From contig CAWCWA010000006.1 in NCBI GenBank assembly GCA_963799085.1, positions 62,001 to 126,000 of the forward strand: DNA of 64,000 nucleotides, read 5' to 3'. The position numbers and the translations under genes were made by a program. Below are positions 29,205-38,495 of this stretch, piece by piece. The notes beneath the pieces are model-generated. The model ran no database searches. It saw only the letters and a program-made list of their open reading frames with translations, and was not told where the DNA came from. The first letter of the stretch is position 1. The number at the start of each line of letters is the position of its first letter. Source of the stretch: AP-15 sp963799085 (lineage in GTDB: Bacteria > Pseudomonadota > Alphaproteobacteria > ATCC43930 > CGMCC-115725).

Positions 29205-30348
29205 ATGATCAAACGGTTTCACGCCCTTTATGTCGGCCAGATCGACCTCGACAATATCGGGCGTCGACGGCACGCCGGCGAACGAACGCCGCTATTCCAA
29301 CGACCGTCTGTCGGAAGTGTTCGAGACCTCGCGCGATGTCGCGCAGGTGATGGACGAACTCGGCTATTACGCGTTCTGGGCCGCCGAGCATCATTTCCAG
29401 CATGAAGGCTACGAGTGCCTGCCCAACCTGATCCAGTACGGGCTGTGGCTCGCGACGCAGACAAAGCGGCTCAAATTCGGCTGCGGCTTCAACATCCTGC
29501 CGATGTGGCACCCGATCCGGCTCGCGGAAGACTACGCGATGGCCGACATCGTCACCGACGGCCGCGTCATCATGGGGGTCGGGCGCGGCTATCACACCCG
29601 CGAGATCGAAACCCTGAACGCGCCGCTGCTCGACACCGACGCCAACCGCGAGATCTTCGAGGAGGGGCTGCAGCTGCTGCTGAAGTGCTTCAACGAGGAG
29701 TCGTTCCGGCACAAGGGCAAGTATTTCGAGTGCCCGCCGCGGGTTCCCTATCGCGGCTACGAGCTCGAGGAAATCACGATCGTGCCGCGGCCGAAGCACC
29801 TGCCGGTCGAAATCTGGATGCCGATCGCCAGCGGCCGGACCATCGACATGATGGCGCAATACGGCCTGAAGGCGATGGTGACATTGAACGGCGAGAAGAT
29901 CCTCGACGATGTCGTGCGCGCCTTTCACGACGCCTGCCACCGCCATGGCCGGCCGACCCAACTCGGCCAGGACATGATCTGGGGCGCCGGTCTCTATCTC
30001 GCGCCGACCCAGGAGGAGGCGATCCGCAAGGTCGAGCCCGCGCATGACGAGCGCTACAAATGGTTCGCGCCGTTCGGCTTTGTCCGCTACGCCGACGAGC
30101 ACGGTCGCACCTGGGGGACGCCCGGCGCGCCGGCCCGCATCCCTTCGTTGCGCGACGGCGTGCAGCAGAAGGCGTGGTTCTGCGGCCCGCCGGCGCAGGT
30201 CATCGACGGCATCAAGTCGATCGAGGCGAAATATCCGGGCCTCGAGGATTTCATGGTCCATTGGGCCGAAGGCCTGTCGCCGGCCGAGTTCAAGGATCAG
30301 CTGCGCTGGTTCGCCAGCGACGTGATGCCCGCCTTCAACCGCGCCTGA
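29205..30348 (+). CDS. Luciferase-like (LLM class) flavin-dependent monooxygenase (one frameshift)
   Basis: A TIM-barrel FMN or F420-dependent oxidoreductase, ~380 residues. It starts at ATG 29205 after GGGAG. IKRFHALYVGQIDLDNIG is interrupted by one extra G near 29262, then VDGTPANERRYSNDRL continues to the end. Family landmarks are FWAAEHHFQHEGYECLPN, KFGCGFNILPMWHPIRLAED and GRVIMGVGRGYHTREIE. The substrate is unknown. The IclR gene and palindrome upstream suggest induction by a small aromatic or carboxylate compound. Confidence 0.85.
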
Positions 30349-30372
30349 TCGCGGGCGGAATCTCCGTCGTCG

Positions 30373-30390
30373 TCCCGGCGAAGGCCGGGA
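30373..30390. repeat. REP-like palindrome
   Basis: TCCCGGC-gaag-GCCGGGA has perfect 7-bp arms within a CGTCGTCCCGGCGAAGGCC context. This is the form of the extragenic palindromes spread through many alphaproteobacterial genomes. It sits 25 bp after the monooxygenase stop and may also stabilise that transcript's 3' end. Only this one copy was noticed in the window. Confidence 0.65.
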
Positions 30391-30494
30391 TCCATCCATC
30401 CGCCCCGCAATGCTTTTCATTGCTGAACGGCCCGTGGGGCAGAAGTCCGGTTCGGAGCCCGCCCGAGAGACGAGTGGACGGCGGGCATCGTCGG

Positions 30495-30592
30495 TAAATT
30501 TGCCACATTTTGCTTGCAGTATAGGTGCGCTGGGATTGCGACGGAGCGTTAGCTGTTCTTTCGTTGCAAATAACAGCAAAAACAGCAAAAGC
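30495..30592 (+). repeat. Interspersed two-block repeat, copy 1
   Basis: Block A (30495-30513, AAATTTGCCACATTTTGC) and block B (30551-30592) are separated by ~37 bp. Block B holds the core TTCGTTGCAAATAACAGCAA followed by AAACAGCAAAAGC. The same two blocks recur in the same order and orientation at 53861 and 59671. This copy ends 66 bp before the start codon of the octopine-dehydrogenase-like gene. Base composition is much lower in GC than the neighbourhood. Confidence 0.75.
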
Positions 30593-30658
30593 TGAACTGG
30601 CGGCGCAATGGCGTTCGCATTGGAATCGTTGCAGCTCACGGGCGTCGGGGAGGGGGAT

Positions 30659-31776
30659 ATGGCGGAGTTCAAACGACGCTGCTACGGTCGCAGTCATCGG
30701 CGCCGGCATCGGCGGCGTCTATCTGCTGGCATATCTCGGCCTTGCCGGGTTCCGCTTGCGTCTGCACGACCTCGACGACGCGCGACTTGCCGACATCCGC
30801 GCTGCGGGCGGGCTGATCGTCGAGGGCGAGCCCGGAGGGTTCGCCGCGGTCGAGCGGGCGACAACCGATCTCGCCGCCGCCGTCGACAGGCGCCGACGCG
30901 ATCATCATCGTCACCGGCGGCAACGCGCAGGAAGCCGTCGCGCGGTCGCTCGCCCCCTTGCTGCGCGACGGTCAGCTGATCCTCTTGATCCAGGGTAATA
31001 CCGGCGGTTCTCTCGTCGTGCGCCGCGCGCTCGGCGAGGCCGGCTGCCGTGCCGCGGTCGATATCGCCGAGATGGACAATTACCCCTACTCCTGCCGGCG
31101 GCTCGGGCCGACGCGGATCCGCCCGATCGTCGCCAAGCGCTGGCTGCAGGTCGCGACCTTCCCCGGCAACCGCATTTCAGCCGCGTTCCCGCTGTTGCAG
31201 CGGATGTTCCCGCAGGCGGTGGCGGCGCCCGATGTGATCCATACCGGCTTCACCAACGCCAACGCGATGCTGCATGTCGCCAATTGCGTCGCCAATATCG
31301 GCCGCATCGAGAGCGGCGCCGGCTATAAATTCTACGCCGAGGGGGTGACACCGGCGGTCGCGCGACTCTACGAGGCGATCAACGCCGAGCGGGTCGCGGT
31401 CGCCGCCGCCTATGGCGCGCAGGTGCCTGATCTCGCCGATTGGTTCGAGCGCGTCTATGGCGTGCGCGGCGCCGATCTCAGCGAAACCTGCCGCCGGCTG
31501 ACCTATGACAGCGACGGCCCCTATCAGGCGACCGGCACGCCCTCCTCGCTCGACCACAAATACATCACCGAGGACGTGCCGGTCGGCCTCGTCCCGATGA
31601 GCGCGCTCGCCGCCGCCGCCGGCGTGCCGGTCCCGGCGATCGACGCCCTCCTCGAAATCACCCGCCGCCTGACCGGCAAGGACTTCGCGGCCGAGGCCCG
31701 CACGCTCGCGCGCATGGGCCTCGCCGGCCTCGACGCCCCCCAAATCCGCCGAACCATCGCCGAAGGCTTCGCCTAG
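30659..31776 (+). CDS. NAD/NADP octopine/nopaline dehydrogenase family protein (two frameshifts)
   Basis: About 370 residues after repair. The Rossmann start VAVIGAGIGGVYLLAYLG is followed by VTGGNAQEAVARSLAPLL and a C-terminal alpha-helical domain with HTGFTNANAMLHVANCVANI, which carries the conserved Asn/His positions of the opine dehydrogenase family. TGTPSSLDHKYITEDVPVGL matches the family's tail. Frame breaks: one extra base just after the start (~30680) and one near 30895. GGGAGG precedes ATG 30659. Likely an oxidoreductase of 2-oxo acids or amino-acid conjugates; the substrate is not deducible. Confidence 0.8.
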
Positions 31777-31857
31777 CTGCCCGGCGGCTACGGCTGGAGT
31801 CCGACCCATAGCAGACCCTCAGCCTTCTCAACGGCAGCTGCTCTTCATGCCCGATAT

Positions 31858-32006
31858 TGTTGAAAAAGTCGTTGGATACTCTACAATGGAACGATTCTAC
31901 GCAATATTGTCGCTTGATACTCGGCGTTTGCGTTCAGCGATTGCCACGATTTAGCTTATTGACAATAAATATTTCGTCGCCCCCTGCGCTGCCGAGTTTT
32001 TCAACA
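31858..32006. mobile_element. Short IS remnant or MITE with inverted ends (149 bp)
   Basis: The ends TGTTGAAAAAGTCG (31858) and CGAGTTTTTCAACA (to 32006) are inverted copies, 13 of 14 bases. Ends of the TGTTGAAAAACTCG type are common on IS1182- and IS5-family elements. The interior is AT-rich, has no coding capacity and includes TTGACAATAAATATTTCG. I could not identify a target-site duplication. It lies just upstream of the interrupted gene and may have removed its 5' end or promoter. Confidence 0.55.
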
Positions 32007-32984
32007 CAATCGCCCCTTTGCGGTCAATGCCCGACAGCCATTGTCCACTAGACGTGGGCCGACGGGCGGCACTCGCCGGCCCAGCATCACCTGGACAGAC
32101 AACCGATTGTTGTTATTGGCCAGCGGCATCTCCATCTCAGACGGTATGACCGAACACAAGGATGGGCCATCAGGCTGCCCCTCGCGGCCGTTGATCGCCG
32201 ACTGGATGATGCCCATCGCCTATGGCACGAGGCTGACGCCGCTTATTTCGATCCTGGTGCCTTTCGCCTTAAGTCCCAACTGGCGATCCAGACGCTCCGT
32301 TCAATCACCTTCATCCTCCAGAACCAGAAGCGTCGGATACCCGGCTTTGATGAATGGTATGGGACCAAAGAACAGGGATGGCCTCTGGCAGAAGCGCTTG
32401 CGTGATATTCCGCTGATGCGTTGGCTGGTCAAAGCCCGCAACAAGATCGAGAAGCAGGGCGACCTAGAGGCTGAGAGCTTCGTCAGGGCCGAGGTCATCG
32501 CATCGCACCTTGATGAGGGGCCGCGCGTAGAGGTGCCCGCGCGCTTGTTCGAGGGTCCTGAGGTCCTCCTGCGACGCATTCCGGAGCGCGCGGTAGCGGA
32601 GCACGTGAGGGCGCACGGCACATTGAAGATCGAGCGCCGTTGGGTCGAGAGCCGACCTCCCCGAATTTGAGCTGCTCGACGCGCTGGCGACGGCATACGG
32701 GCACCTATCCGAGCTAGTTGCTGATGCTCATCGGCAGATGGGACTGGCACCACCCAGGACAGAGAACCACGAGACCGGCGAACGTTTTGACGCCGCCACG
32801 CTGGGTTGGAGACTGCCCTGTATGATTGGTCACGACCAACCTCGCGCGTTGCTGTTGTCGCTCTCGGATGGCTCACGCATCTCCTTCGAGAGCAAGGACC
32901 GCGAGATTGATTTGACGGGTGCTGAAGAGAAGTTGACCGAGCGGTATGGCGCAAGCGGCATCGAGGTGTTCAAGAACGCCTTTA

Positions 32985-33915
32985 GTGTCCGACTCATAAT
33001 ACAGTGTGAGCGTGTGTTAGCCTTGCTAATCTACGCATAAGTAGCTTGGTGCTGGCGAGAAACAGCCAGGCGAGAGCGCTTTCCAGGCTGGCCTCGAAGT
33101 CCTTGGCGAGGCGGCGGTTGCGACTGAGCCAAGCCAAGGTGCGCTCGACAACCCAGCGCCGCGGCAGAACCACAAAGCCGGTTGCCGGATCGCTGCGCTT
33201 GACGATCTGGACCGTCCACCGGCCGATCTTGTCGAGGGCGGTGGCCAGTTTGGCCCCGGCATAGCCGCCATCGGCAAAGACGTGGCGCAGCCAGGGATAG
33301 AGAAAACGGGCGCCGGCCAGGACCAGCGGCGCGCCGTCGCGATCCTGGATGTCGGCGGGATGAACCACGGCCGCGACCGGCAGGCCAAGGGTGTCGGTGA
33401 GCAGATGGCGCTTGCGTCCGTTGATCTTCTTGCCGGCGTCATAGCCGCGCGGCCCCCCGGCTTCGGTGGTCTTGACCGACTGGCTGTCGATCACCCCGGC
33501 GCTGGGGCTGGCCTCGCGCCCGCTGGCCTCGCGCACCCGCATCAGCAAGCCGTGATTGATCTTGCGCCACAACCCGTCCTCCCGCCACCGGTAGAAGAAG
33601 CGCTGTACCGTCGAATACGGCGGAAACTCCTTTGGCAACTGCCGCCACTGGCAACCGGTCGTCAGCATGTAGAGCAGCGCGTTGACGACAGCCCGCAATT
33701 GCGTGGTGCGCGGTCGCCCCAGCTTCTTGTCCGGCGGCAGTTCGGCTTCGATCAACCCCCACTCCTGATCGGTGACATCGCTTGCATAGCGCAGATCTTC
33801 CCGGCCATACTGCCGTCGAGTGGTTTCAGTCCACATCTTGTGCCCCCCGTCTCGCGTGCCAACCAGACGGATACACAAGTTGCTGAAATCACTCAATTCA
33901 TTTCGGGTCAGCCTC
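32985..33915 (-). mobile_element. IS5-family insertion sequence, IS1031 group (931 bp)
   Basis: The element has imperfect inverted ends, GTGTCCGACTCATAAT at the left and GAGGCTGACCCGAAAT inward from the right (10 of 16 matched). It is flanked by direct TTA triplets at 32982-32984 and 33916-33918. A TNA duplication, ~930 bp length and one transposase ORF are the features of the IS1031 group. It interrupts a hypothetical gene in its coding region. The element itself carries no frameshift. Confidence 0.88.
32994..33836 (-). CDS. IS5-family transposase
   Basis: A 280-residue DDE transposase. An N-terminal DUF4096-like region (YASDVTDQEWGLIEAELPP) precedes the catalytic domain, with D in GVIDSQSVKTTEAGG, D in FADGGYAGAKLATALD and E in WVVERTLAWLSRNRRLAKDFE (read in parts). 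The start ATG 33836 gives MWTETTRRQYG, the usual N-terminus; longer readings run out of the element. The stop lies 9 bp from the left end of the IS. It appears intact and so potentially active. Confidence 0.92.
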   Translation of the reverse strand: MWTETTRRQYGREDLRYASDVTDQEWGLIEAELPPDKKLGRPRTTQLRAVVNALLYMLTTGCQWRQLPKEFPPYSTVQRFFYRWREDGLWRKINHGLLMRVREASGREASPSAGVIDSQSVKTTEAGGPRGYDAGKKINGRKRHLLTDTLGLPVAAVVHPADIQDRDGAPLVLAGARFLYPWLRHVFADGGYAGAKLATALDKIGRWTVQIVKRSDPATGFVVLPRRWVVERTLAWLSRNRRLAKDFEASLESALAWLFLASTKLLMRRLARLTHAHTVL

Positions 33916-34495
33916 TTAGTGGTGGTCGAGAGAGCGTGCCAAAGAACCTGTTTGACGTCGCGCGGACCTTCTTCTTGCGCGATAATTACCACCTGCCATT
34001 TTTGTTTCTACTGAGGGACTACAGGCCGGTCAAAATCCTTTACACGCCCATAGAGAACCGCGCGCAGAAATACCTCCAGATGAGGCACCTGGCGGCGGAG
34101 GTGGTTAGGTATGGTGCTGATGCCGCGATCTCTATTGGCGAGGCTTGGATAGCTCCTCTCACCGAGATCAAGGGTTACCAGAGCCCAAGCGAGGTCCCGA
34201 CACGCAAGGAGGCCCTGGTGTTGGTGATGGTTGGCAAGTCCGGCGAACCGGTCCAATACATGGCGGAGATCGAGCGCGGCGGTAAGAACGTGTCCCTCGG
34301 CGAGACCTTCGTCACTCGCGGTCAACCCGTTTGGAAGTTTGCGCCGTTTTATCAAGTGTGGGGTCGGCCCATACCTGAGTCCTGGGCCGCTGGATTCCAC
34401 GATGCCGTAACGGACCGCGCGCCGCCGCATACGGTGCCGCCGGAAGGGGCTCACGCCGAATAAAATGCAGTTCGACTATACCATCGGGCATTAGG

Positions 34496-34512
34496 CTAGG
34501 CCCGGCCTAGCG
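34496..34512. repeat. Perfect 17-bp palindrome after the interrupted gene
   Basis: GCTAGGCC-c-GGCCTAGC has 8-bp arms around a single base, 33 bp after the stop at 34463. The loop is too small for a good terminator hairpin, so a protein-binding site or a cruciform is more likely. The ~200-bp gap to the next gene holds nothing else I recognise. Confidence 0.45.
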
Positions 34513-34659
34513 TTTCAATCGGGTCGCGGGATTCTTTTTATGGATCGTCTGAACGTCGGCTCTCGGCGCACAACCGACCGCTAGCGCCACGATCTCGACC
34601 CGCCGCTGTGCGGCATCAACCGACCTTCGCACCTGGTACCAAGCGTTAGATTTTAACCA

Positions 34660-35529
34660 CTAGCTGCCCGGCCGCATGTATTTTTCTTCGAGAGCGCGCC
34701 AGCGCTCGGTACCGACCGCGTCCTCGCGCTCCTGGAAGGTCGCGAGATCGGCTTCGACGCGGGTCGTGTCGCCGTCCTCTTTCAATGCCGCCAGCACCTT
34801 TTGCGCGGCGCGGATCGCGGCGCGGTGGGTCTGCGAGGGATAGATCCCGAGGCGAAAGCCCATCGCCTCCAATTCCTGCGCCGGCACCATCGGCGTCTTG
34901 CCGCCCTCGAAGACGTTGACCAGGGCGGGACCCTTGACTGACCGGCCGACGATCCGCAACTCCTCGACATTCTGCGGCGCCTCGACAAAGCCGACATCCG
35001 CACCCGCTTCGAGATAGGCGTTGACCCGGTCGATCGACGCCTGCAGGCCCTCGACGGCGCGCGCGTCGGAGCGGGCGATGATGACGAAATCGGGGTCTCG
35101 CCGGGTGTCGACGGCGGCATGGATCTTGCCGACCATCTCGGCGAGGCTGACCACCTCCTTGCCCTCGTAATGACCGCATTTCTTGGGCGCCACCTGGTCC
35201 TCGATGTGGAAGGCGGCGACCCCCGATTTCTCGTATTCGCGCACCGTGCGGATCACGTTGATCGCATTGCCGTAGCCGGTGTCGGCATCGGCGATGACCG
35301 GGATGCCGACCGATTCGGCGGTGATGCCGATAAACCGGACGTTTTCCGACAGGGTCAGGAGCCCGAGATCGGGATAGCCGTTCGCCCGCGAATAGCCGCC
35401 GCCGGTCAAATAGACCGCGTCGAATCCGGCCTGCTCGACAAGCCGCGCCGTCAACGTGTCGTAGGCGCCGGGGACCATCGTATAGCCGTCGCGGGTCAGC
35501 AAACGCCGCATCGCCTGCCGCGCATTCAT
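34660..35529 (-). CDS. Isocitrate lyase/PEP mutase family protein
   Basis: A 289-residue TIM-barrel enzyme. GAYDTLTARLVEQAGFDAVY, PVIADADTGYGNAINVIRTV and the flexible catalytic loop KKCGHYEGKEVVSLAEM are present, with IIARSDARAVEGL further on. The loop form (K-C-G-H) matches 2-methylisocitrate lyase, oxaloacetate decarboxylase and carboxyphosphonoenolpyruvate mutase relatives. Without prp genes nearby I do not choose between them. GGAGGAAG precedes ATG 35529. Confidence 0.85.
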   Translation of the reverse strand: MNARQAMRRLLTRDGYTMVPGAYDTLTARLVEQAGFDAVYLTGGGYSRANGYPDLGLLTLSENVRFIGITAESVGIPVIADADTGYGNAINVIRTVREYEKSGVAAFHIEDQVAPKKCGHYEGKEVVSLAEMVGKIHAAVDTRRDPDFVIIARSDARAVEGLQASIDRVNAYLEAGADVGFVEAPQNVEELRIVGRSVKGPALVNVFEGGKTPMVPAQELEAMGFRLGIYPSQTHRAAIRAAQKVLAALKEDGDTTRVEADLATFQEREDAVGTERWRALEEKYMRPGS

Positions 35530-35622
35530 CGCATCTTCCTCCGCACTGCCGCTTGCGCCGGGCTATTCTAACCGGCATGACGATCGGGGGGCAGCCTTGC
35601 TGCGGTTGAGCGGGGAGGGGGC

Positions 35623-36510
35623 GTGACGGCGGCGCGGATCATCGACGGCAAGGCGGTAGCGGCTGAGTTGCGCTCGCGTGTCGCTGCGGCGGCGGAACGA
35701 CTGCGCCGAGAGTCCGGGATCGTCGCCGGGTTGGCGGCGGTCCTGGTCGGCGACGACCCGGCGAGCGGCAGCTATGTCGGCGCCAAGGGCCGCGCCTGCG
35801 TCGATGCCGGGCTCGCCTCGTTCGAACGCCGCCTGCCGGCCGATGTCGCCGAAGCCCGCCTGCTGGCCGAGATCGACGCGCTCAATCGCGACGAGCGGAT
35901 CGACGGCATCCTCGTTCAATTACCGCTACCGCCCCGGATCGATGTCTATCGCGTCATGGCCGCGGTCGATCCGGAAAAGGACGTCGACGGTTTCCACCCG
36001 ATCAACATCGGGCGTTTGTGGAGCGGCGAACCCGGTCTCGTGCCGTGCACGCCGCAGGGTTGCCTGCGGCTGCTGCGCACCGTGCATGCCGATCTGGCGG
36101 GCGCCGAAGCGGTGGTCCTCGGCCGCTCGAACATCGTCGGCAAGCCGATGGCGGCACTCCTCCTGGCCGCCGATTGCACCGTGACGCTCGTCCATTCGAA
36201 GACCCGCGAGAAGGCGGCGGTGGCGCGGCGCGCGGATATCCTCGTCGCGGCGACCGGGCGTGCGCATCTCGTTGGCGCCGATTGGGTCAAGTCCGGCGCC
36301 ACGGTCATCGACGCCGGGATCGCTGCCATCAGGGACGCCGGGGGCGGCCGCCGGCTCGTCGGCGACGTTGATTTCGCCGCCGTGCGCGATGTCGCGGGCG
36401 CCATCACACCGGTGCCGGGCGGCGTCGGGCCGATGACGATCGCCTGCCTCCTGCGCAACACGCTGCTCGCCGCATGCCGCCGCCGCAATCTCCCCGAGCC
36501 GAAAATGTGA
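35623..36510 (+). CDS. folD: Bifunctional methylenetetrahydrofolate dehydrogenase/cyclohydrolase
   Basis: A 295-residue enzyme interconverting methylene- and formyl-tetrahydrofolate. It has VGDDPASGSYVGAKGRAC with the catalytic Tyr and Lys, GILVQLPLPPRID, VPCTPQGCLRLL, the NADP loop GRSNIVGKPMA and PVPGGVGPMT. GTG 35623 follows GGGAGGGGGC directly. It is divergent from the PEP mutase-like gene. The frame is intact. Confidence 0.95.
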   Translation: MTAARIIDGKAVAAELRSRVAAAAERLRRESGIVAGLAAVLVGDDPASGSYVGAKGRACVDAGLASFERRLPADVAEARLLAEIDALNRDERIDGILVQLPLPPRIDVYRVMAAVDPEKDVDGFHPINIGRLWSGEPGLVPCTPQGCLRLLRTVHADLAGAEAVVLGRSNIVGKPMAALLLAADCTVTLVHSKTREKAAVARRADILVAATGRAHLVGADWVKSGATVIDAGIAAIRDAGGGRRLVGDVDFAAVRDVAGAITPVPGGVGPMTIACLLRNTLLAACRRRNLPEPKM

Positions 36511-36581
36511 ACGTCTCACCGGGAACGATAATCGCACCCGGCCTGTTTAAGCCGCATGACCAAAGACGCAAGGAGGTGGTC

Positions 36582-36932
36582 ATGAAGCTGAAAACCGTAA
36601 CGAGCCTCGCCTTTGCCGCCGCCTGTCTGACGGCGGTCGCAACGATGCCGCCCGCTCAGGCGCTGGATCAGGTTGTGACCAACGGACCGCAGGTCAGCCC
36701 GGGCGACAATTCGCCGTCGTGGTCGGCCCGTCGGAATGTCATCGAGAGCCAGCAGTATGACCGGCTGCTGCAGACCAATCGAGCATTCCGGCAGGCGCGA
36801 ATGCAGAAGGAATGCGGCCCCGTCACCGATCCGGAACTCCACGCCAGTTGCGTCGCGAGCTTCGGCCAGGACGAACCGATGACCGGCTCGTCGACCCCGC
36901 CGCATCCCTATCGTAGCAATTACGGTCAATGA
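36582..36932 (+). CDS. Small exported protein of unknown function
   Basis: A 116-residue protein with a Sec signal peptide (KTVTSLAFAAACLTAVATM, cleavage near AQA). The mature ~90 residues contain two cysteines (KECGPVTDPELHASCVASFG) that may form a disulfide. A perfect AGGAGG precedes ATG 36582. I do not recognise the family. It is followed by a strong hairpin. Confidence 0.65.
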   Translation: MKLKTVTSLAFAAACLTAVATMPPAQALDQVVTNGPQVSPGDNSPSWSARRNVIESQQYDRLLQTNRAFRQARMQKECGPVTDPELHASCVASFGQDEPMTGSSTPPHPYRSNYGQ

Positions 36933-36934
36933 GC

Positions 36935-36977
36935 CTTTGGGAGCGGGGCCGTCAAACGCGGCCTCGCTTCCCCAAAG
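36935..36977. terminator. Bidirectional hairpin terminator
   Basis: CTTTGGGAGCGGGGCCG, a short tcaaac loop and CGGCCTCGCTTCCCCAAAG form a long, nearly perfect stem in the gap between two convergent genes (stops at 36932 and 36982). There is a T-run on one side only within the stem base, so it may act by blocking or as a bidirectional terminator. Confidence 0.65.
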
Positions 36978-36981
36978 CGAA

Positions 36982-37791
36982 TCAATCGTCGCTGAGAATG
37001 TAGCGGTCGATCGCCGCGGCAAAGCCGTCCTCGGCGTTCGACAGGGTTCTCGCCTGGGCGAGTGCGGCGACCTCCGGTGTGGCGTTCCCCATCGCGATCG
37101 CAAACCCGGCATGGGCGAACATCTCGACGTCGTTGCCCATGTCGCCGAGGACGGCGATTTCTGCGCGCGGCACGCCAAGCCGGTGCGACAAGAGGTCGAC
37201 GAGCCTTCCCTTGTCGATGCCGGGTGGCGTCACGTCGCAGTAGTAGGGTTGCGAGCGCACCACCGTCGCCTGGCCCTTGAGAGCAGCGCTGCCGGCAAGC
37301 ACGCAATCCCCGATCCGGTCGTGGTCCTTGCTCGCCCCGACGATCTTGGAGACGGCGTCGAGCCGCCCGTCGAACGACGGAACCAGTGTGGGCGGGGTCT
37401 GGATCGTATGGATTTCGAGATCGACATAGTCGCCGTCCCGATCGCGGATCAGCCATTCGTTGCCGGAAAAGACCCAGATGCTGGTGACGCCGTTTGCTTC
37501 AAAAAGTTCGATCGCCTGGCTTGCTGCCTCGGGCGGGATCAGTTTCGCCTCGACCGGGCTGAGATCGGGTTCGACGATCAGCCCGCCATTGTAGCCGCCG
37601 AACGGCAGCCGCAGTTGCAAGGGATCGACCAGCATCCGCATGCCGAAGGGCGGGCGGCTGCTGCAGATCGAAAATGCGATCCCGTTCTCGTGCAGGCGCC
37701 GGACGGCGTCGACAGCGCACGGCGTCAGGGATTTGTCGGGGGTCACAAGGGTGCCGTCGACATCCGAGACGACGAGCGAAAACCGGGTCAT
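36982..37791 (-). CDS. HAD-IIB (Cof-type) phosphatase
   Basis: A 269-residue HAD hydrolase. VSDVDGTLVTPDKSL (nucleophile D-x-D), ICSSRPP, an FGGYNGG cap segment and LGDMGNDVEMFAHAGFAIAM (acid loop) are all present. Cof-type enzymes dephosphorylate sugar phosphates and flavin or pyridoxal phosphates. As the last gene of the pentose phosphate operon (its ATG overlaps the rpiA stop) a sugar phosphate is plausible. Confidence 0.88.
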   Translation of the reverse strand: MTRFSLVVSDVDGTLVTPDKSLTPCAVDAVRRLHENGIAFSICSSRPPFGMRMLVDPLQLRLPFGGYNGGLIVEPDLSPVEAKLIPPEAASQAIELFEANGVTSIWVFSGNEWLIRDRDGDYVDLEIHTIQTPPTLVPSFDGRLDAVSKIVGASKDHDRIGDCVLAGSAALKGQATVVRSQPYYCDVTPPGIDKGRLVDLLSHRLGVPRAEIAVLGDMGNDVEMFAHAGFAIAMGNATPEVAALAQARTLSNAEDGFAAAIDRYILSDD

Positions 37792-38495
37792 CGATTGTTC
37801 CTTGTTGGTGGGGTCAGCACCTCGACACCGTCGGCGGAGCCGATCACGACCGCCGAACTGCGCCTGACGAAAAGGCCACTCTCGACGGCGCCGACGGTCA
37901 TCGCGATCCTTTTTTCGATCTCACCGGGATCGTCGAGCGGCCCGAACCGGCAATCGAGAATGTAGTTGCCCCCGTCGGTGACAAAGGGCTGCTCGCCGAT
38001 GCCGTAGCGCCGCTCGGGAACGCAGCCGAGCCTGGCGAGCGCGTCGGCCGTGGCCTGCCAGCCGAACTGTGCGACCTCGACCGGAACCGGCGTGTGCGCG
38101 CCGAGGCGGTCCACGAGCTTTTCCTGGTCGGCGACAATGACCAGCCGCCGGCTCGCCGCGGCGACGATCTTTTCCCGCAGCAATGCACCGCCGAGCCCCT
38201 TGATCAGATTGAGCGAACCCAATTCGACCTCGTCGGCGCCGTCGATCGTCAGGTCGAGGTGCTGGTGCTCGGCGAAGGTGGCGATCGGAATGCCGAGCCC
38301 GCGGGCCTGGGCCGCGGTGCGCTCCGAGGTCGGGATGCCGACGACGCGCAGCCCCGCCCTGACCCGCTCAGCCAGACCCTCGACGACAAAGGCGGCGGTC
38401 GAGCCGGTGCCGAGGCCGAGGACCATCCCGTCCTCGATCTCTTCGATCGCGCGCAACGCCGCGGCGCGCTTCAGCCGGTCGCGCTCGGTTATCAT
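37788..38495 (-). CDS. rpiA: Ribose-5-phosphate isomerase A
   Basis: A 235-residue enzyme interconverting ribose 5-phosphate and ribulose 5-phosphate. It has MVLGLGTGSTAAFVVEGLAE, DLTIDGADEVELGSLNLIKG, GGALLREKIVAAAS with the catalytic Glu and Lys, and DGGNYILDCRFG. ATG 38495 overlaps the pgl stop. The frame is intact. Confidence 0.95.
   Translation of the reverse strand: MITERDRLKRAAALRAIEEIEDGMVLGLGTGSTAAFVVEGLAERVRAGLRVVGIPTSERTAAQARGLGIPIATFAEHQHLDLTIDGADEVELGSLNLIKGLGGALLREKIVAAASRRLVIVADQEKLVDRLGAHTPVPVEVAQFGWQATADALARLGCVPERRYGIGEQPFVTDGGNYILDCRFGPLDDPGEIEKRIAMTVGAVESGLFVRRSSAVVIGSADGVEVLTPPTRNNR

Larger units (their letters stand above)
32027..34463 (+). pseudogene. Hypothetical protein gene split by an IS element and two frameshifts
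   Basis: Removing the IS and one copy of TTA rejoins one frame across the junction: VFKNAFS continues as GGRESVPKNLFDVARTFFLR. Upstream the gene passes two +1 shifts (near 32390 and 32650), linking EADAAYFDPGAFRLKSQLA, RDIPLMRWLVKARNKIEKQG and DLPEFELLDALATAYGHLSE. The C-terminus reads RENSP-free segments YRPVKILYTPIENRAQKYLQ and GWP-like WKFAPFYQVWG, ending PPEGAHAE. Total ~500 residues. No family or function recognised. The N-terminus is unclear; ATG 32027 needs a further +1 shift. Base use is less GC-rich than its neighbours, suggesting acquisition by transfer. Confidence 0.7.

Noticed and set aside
28674..29405. An IclR-luciferase fusion protein
   Set aside because: The continuous frame from the regulator into MIKRFHALYVGQID arises from indels in both genes. 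A ribosome-binding site, a palindrome and a good ATG separate them.
31857..32051. A 64-residue ORF at the start of the AT-rich island
   Set aside because: It lies within the inverted-end element, has no ribosome-binding site and no recognisable feature.
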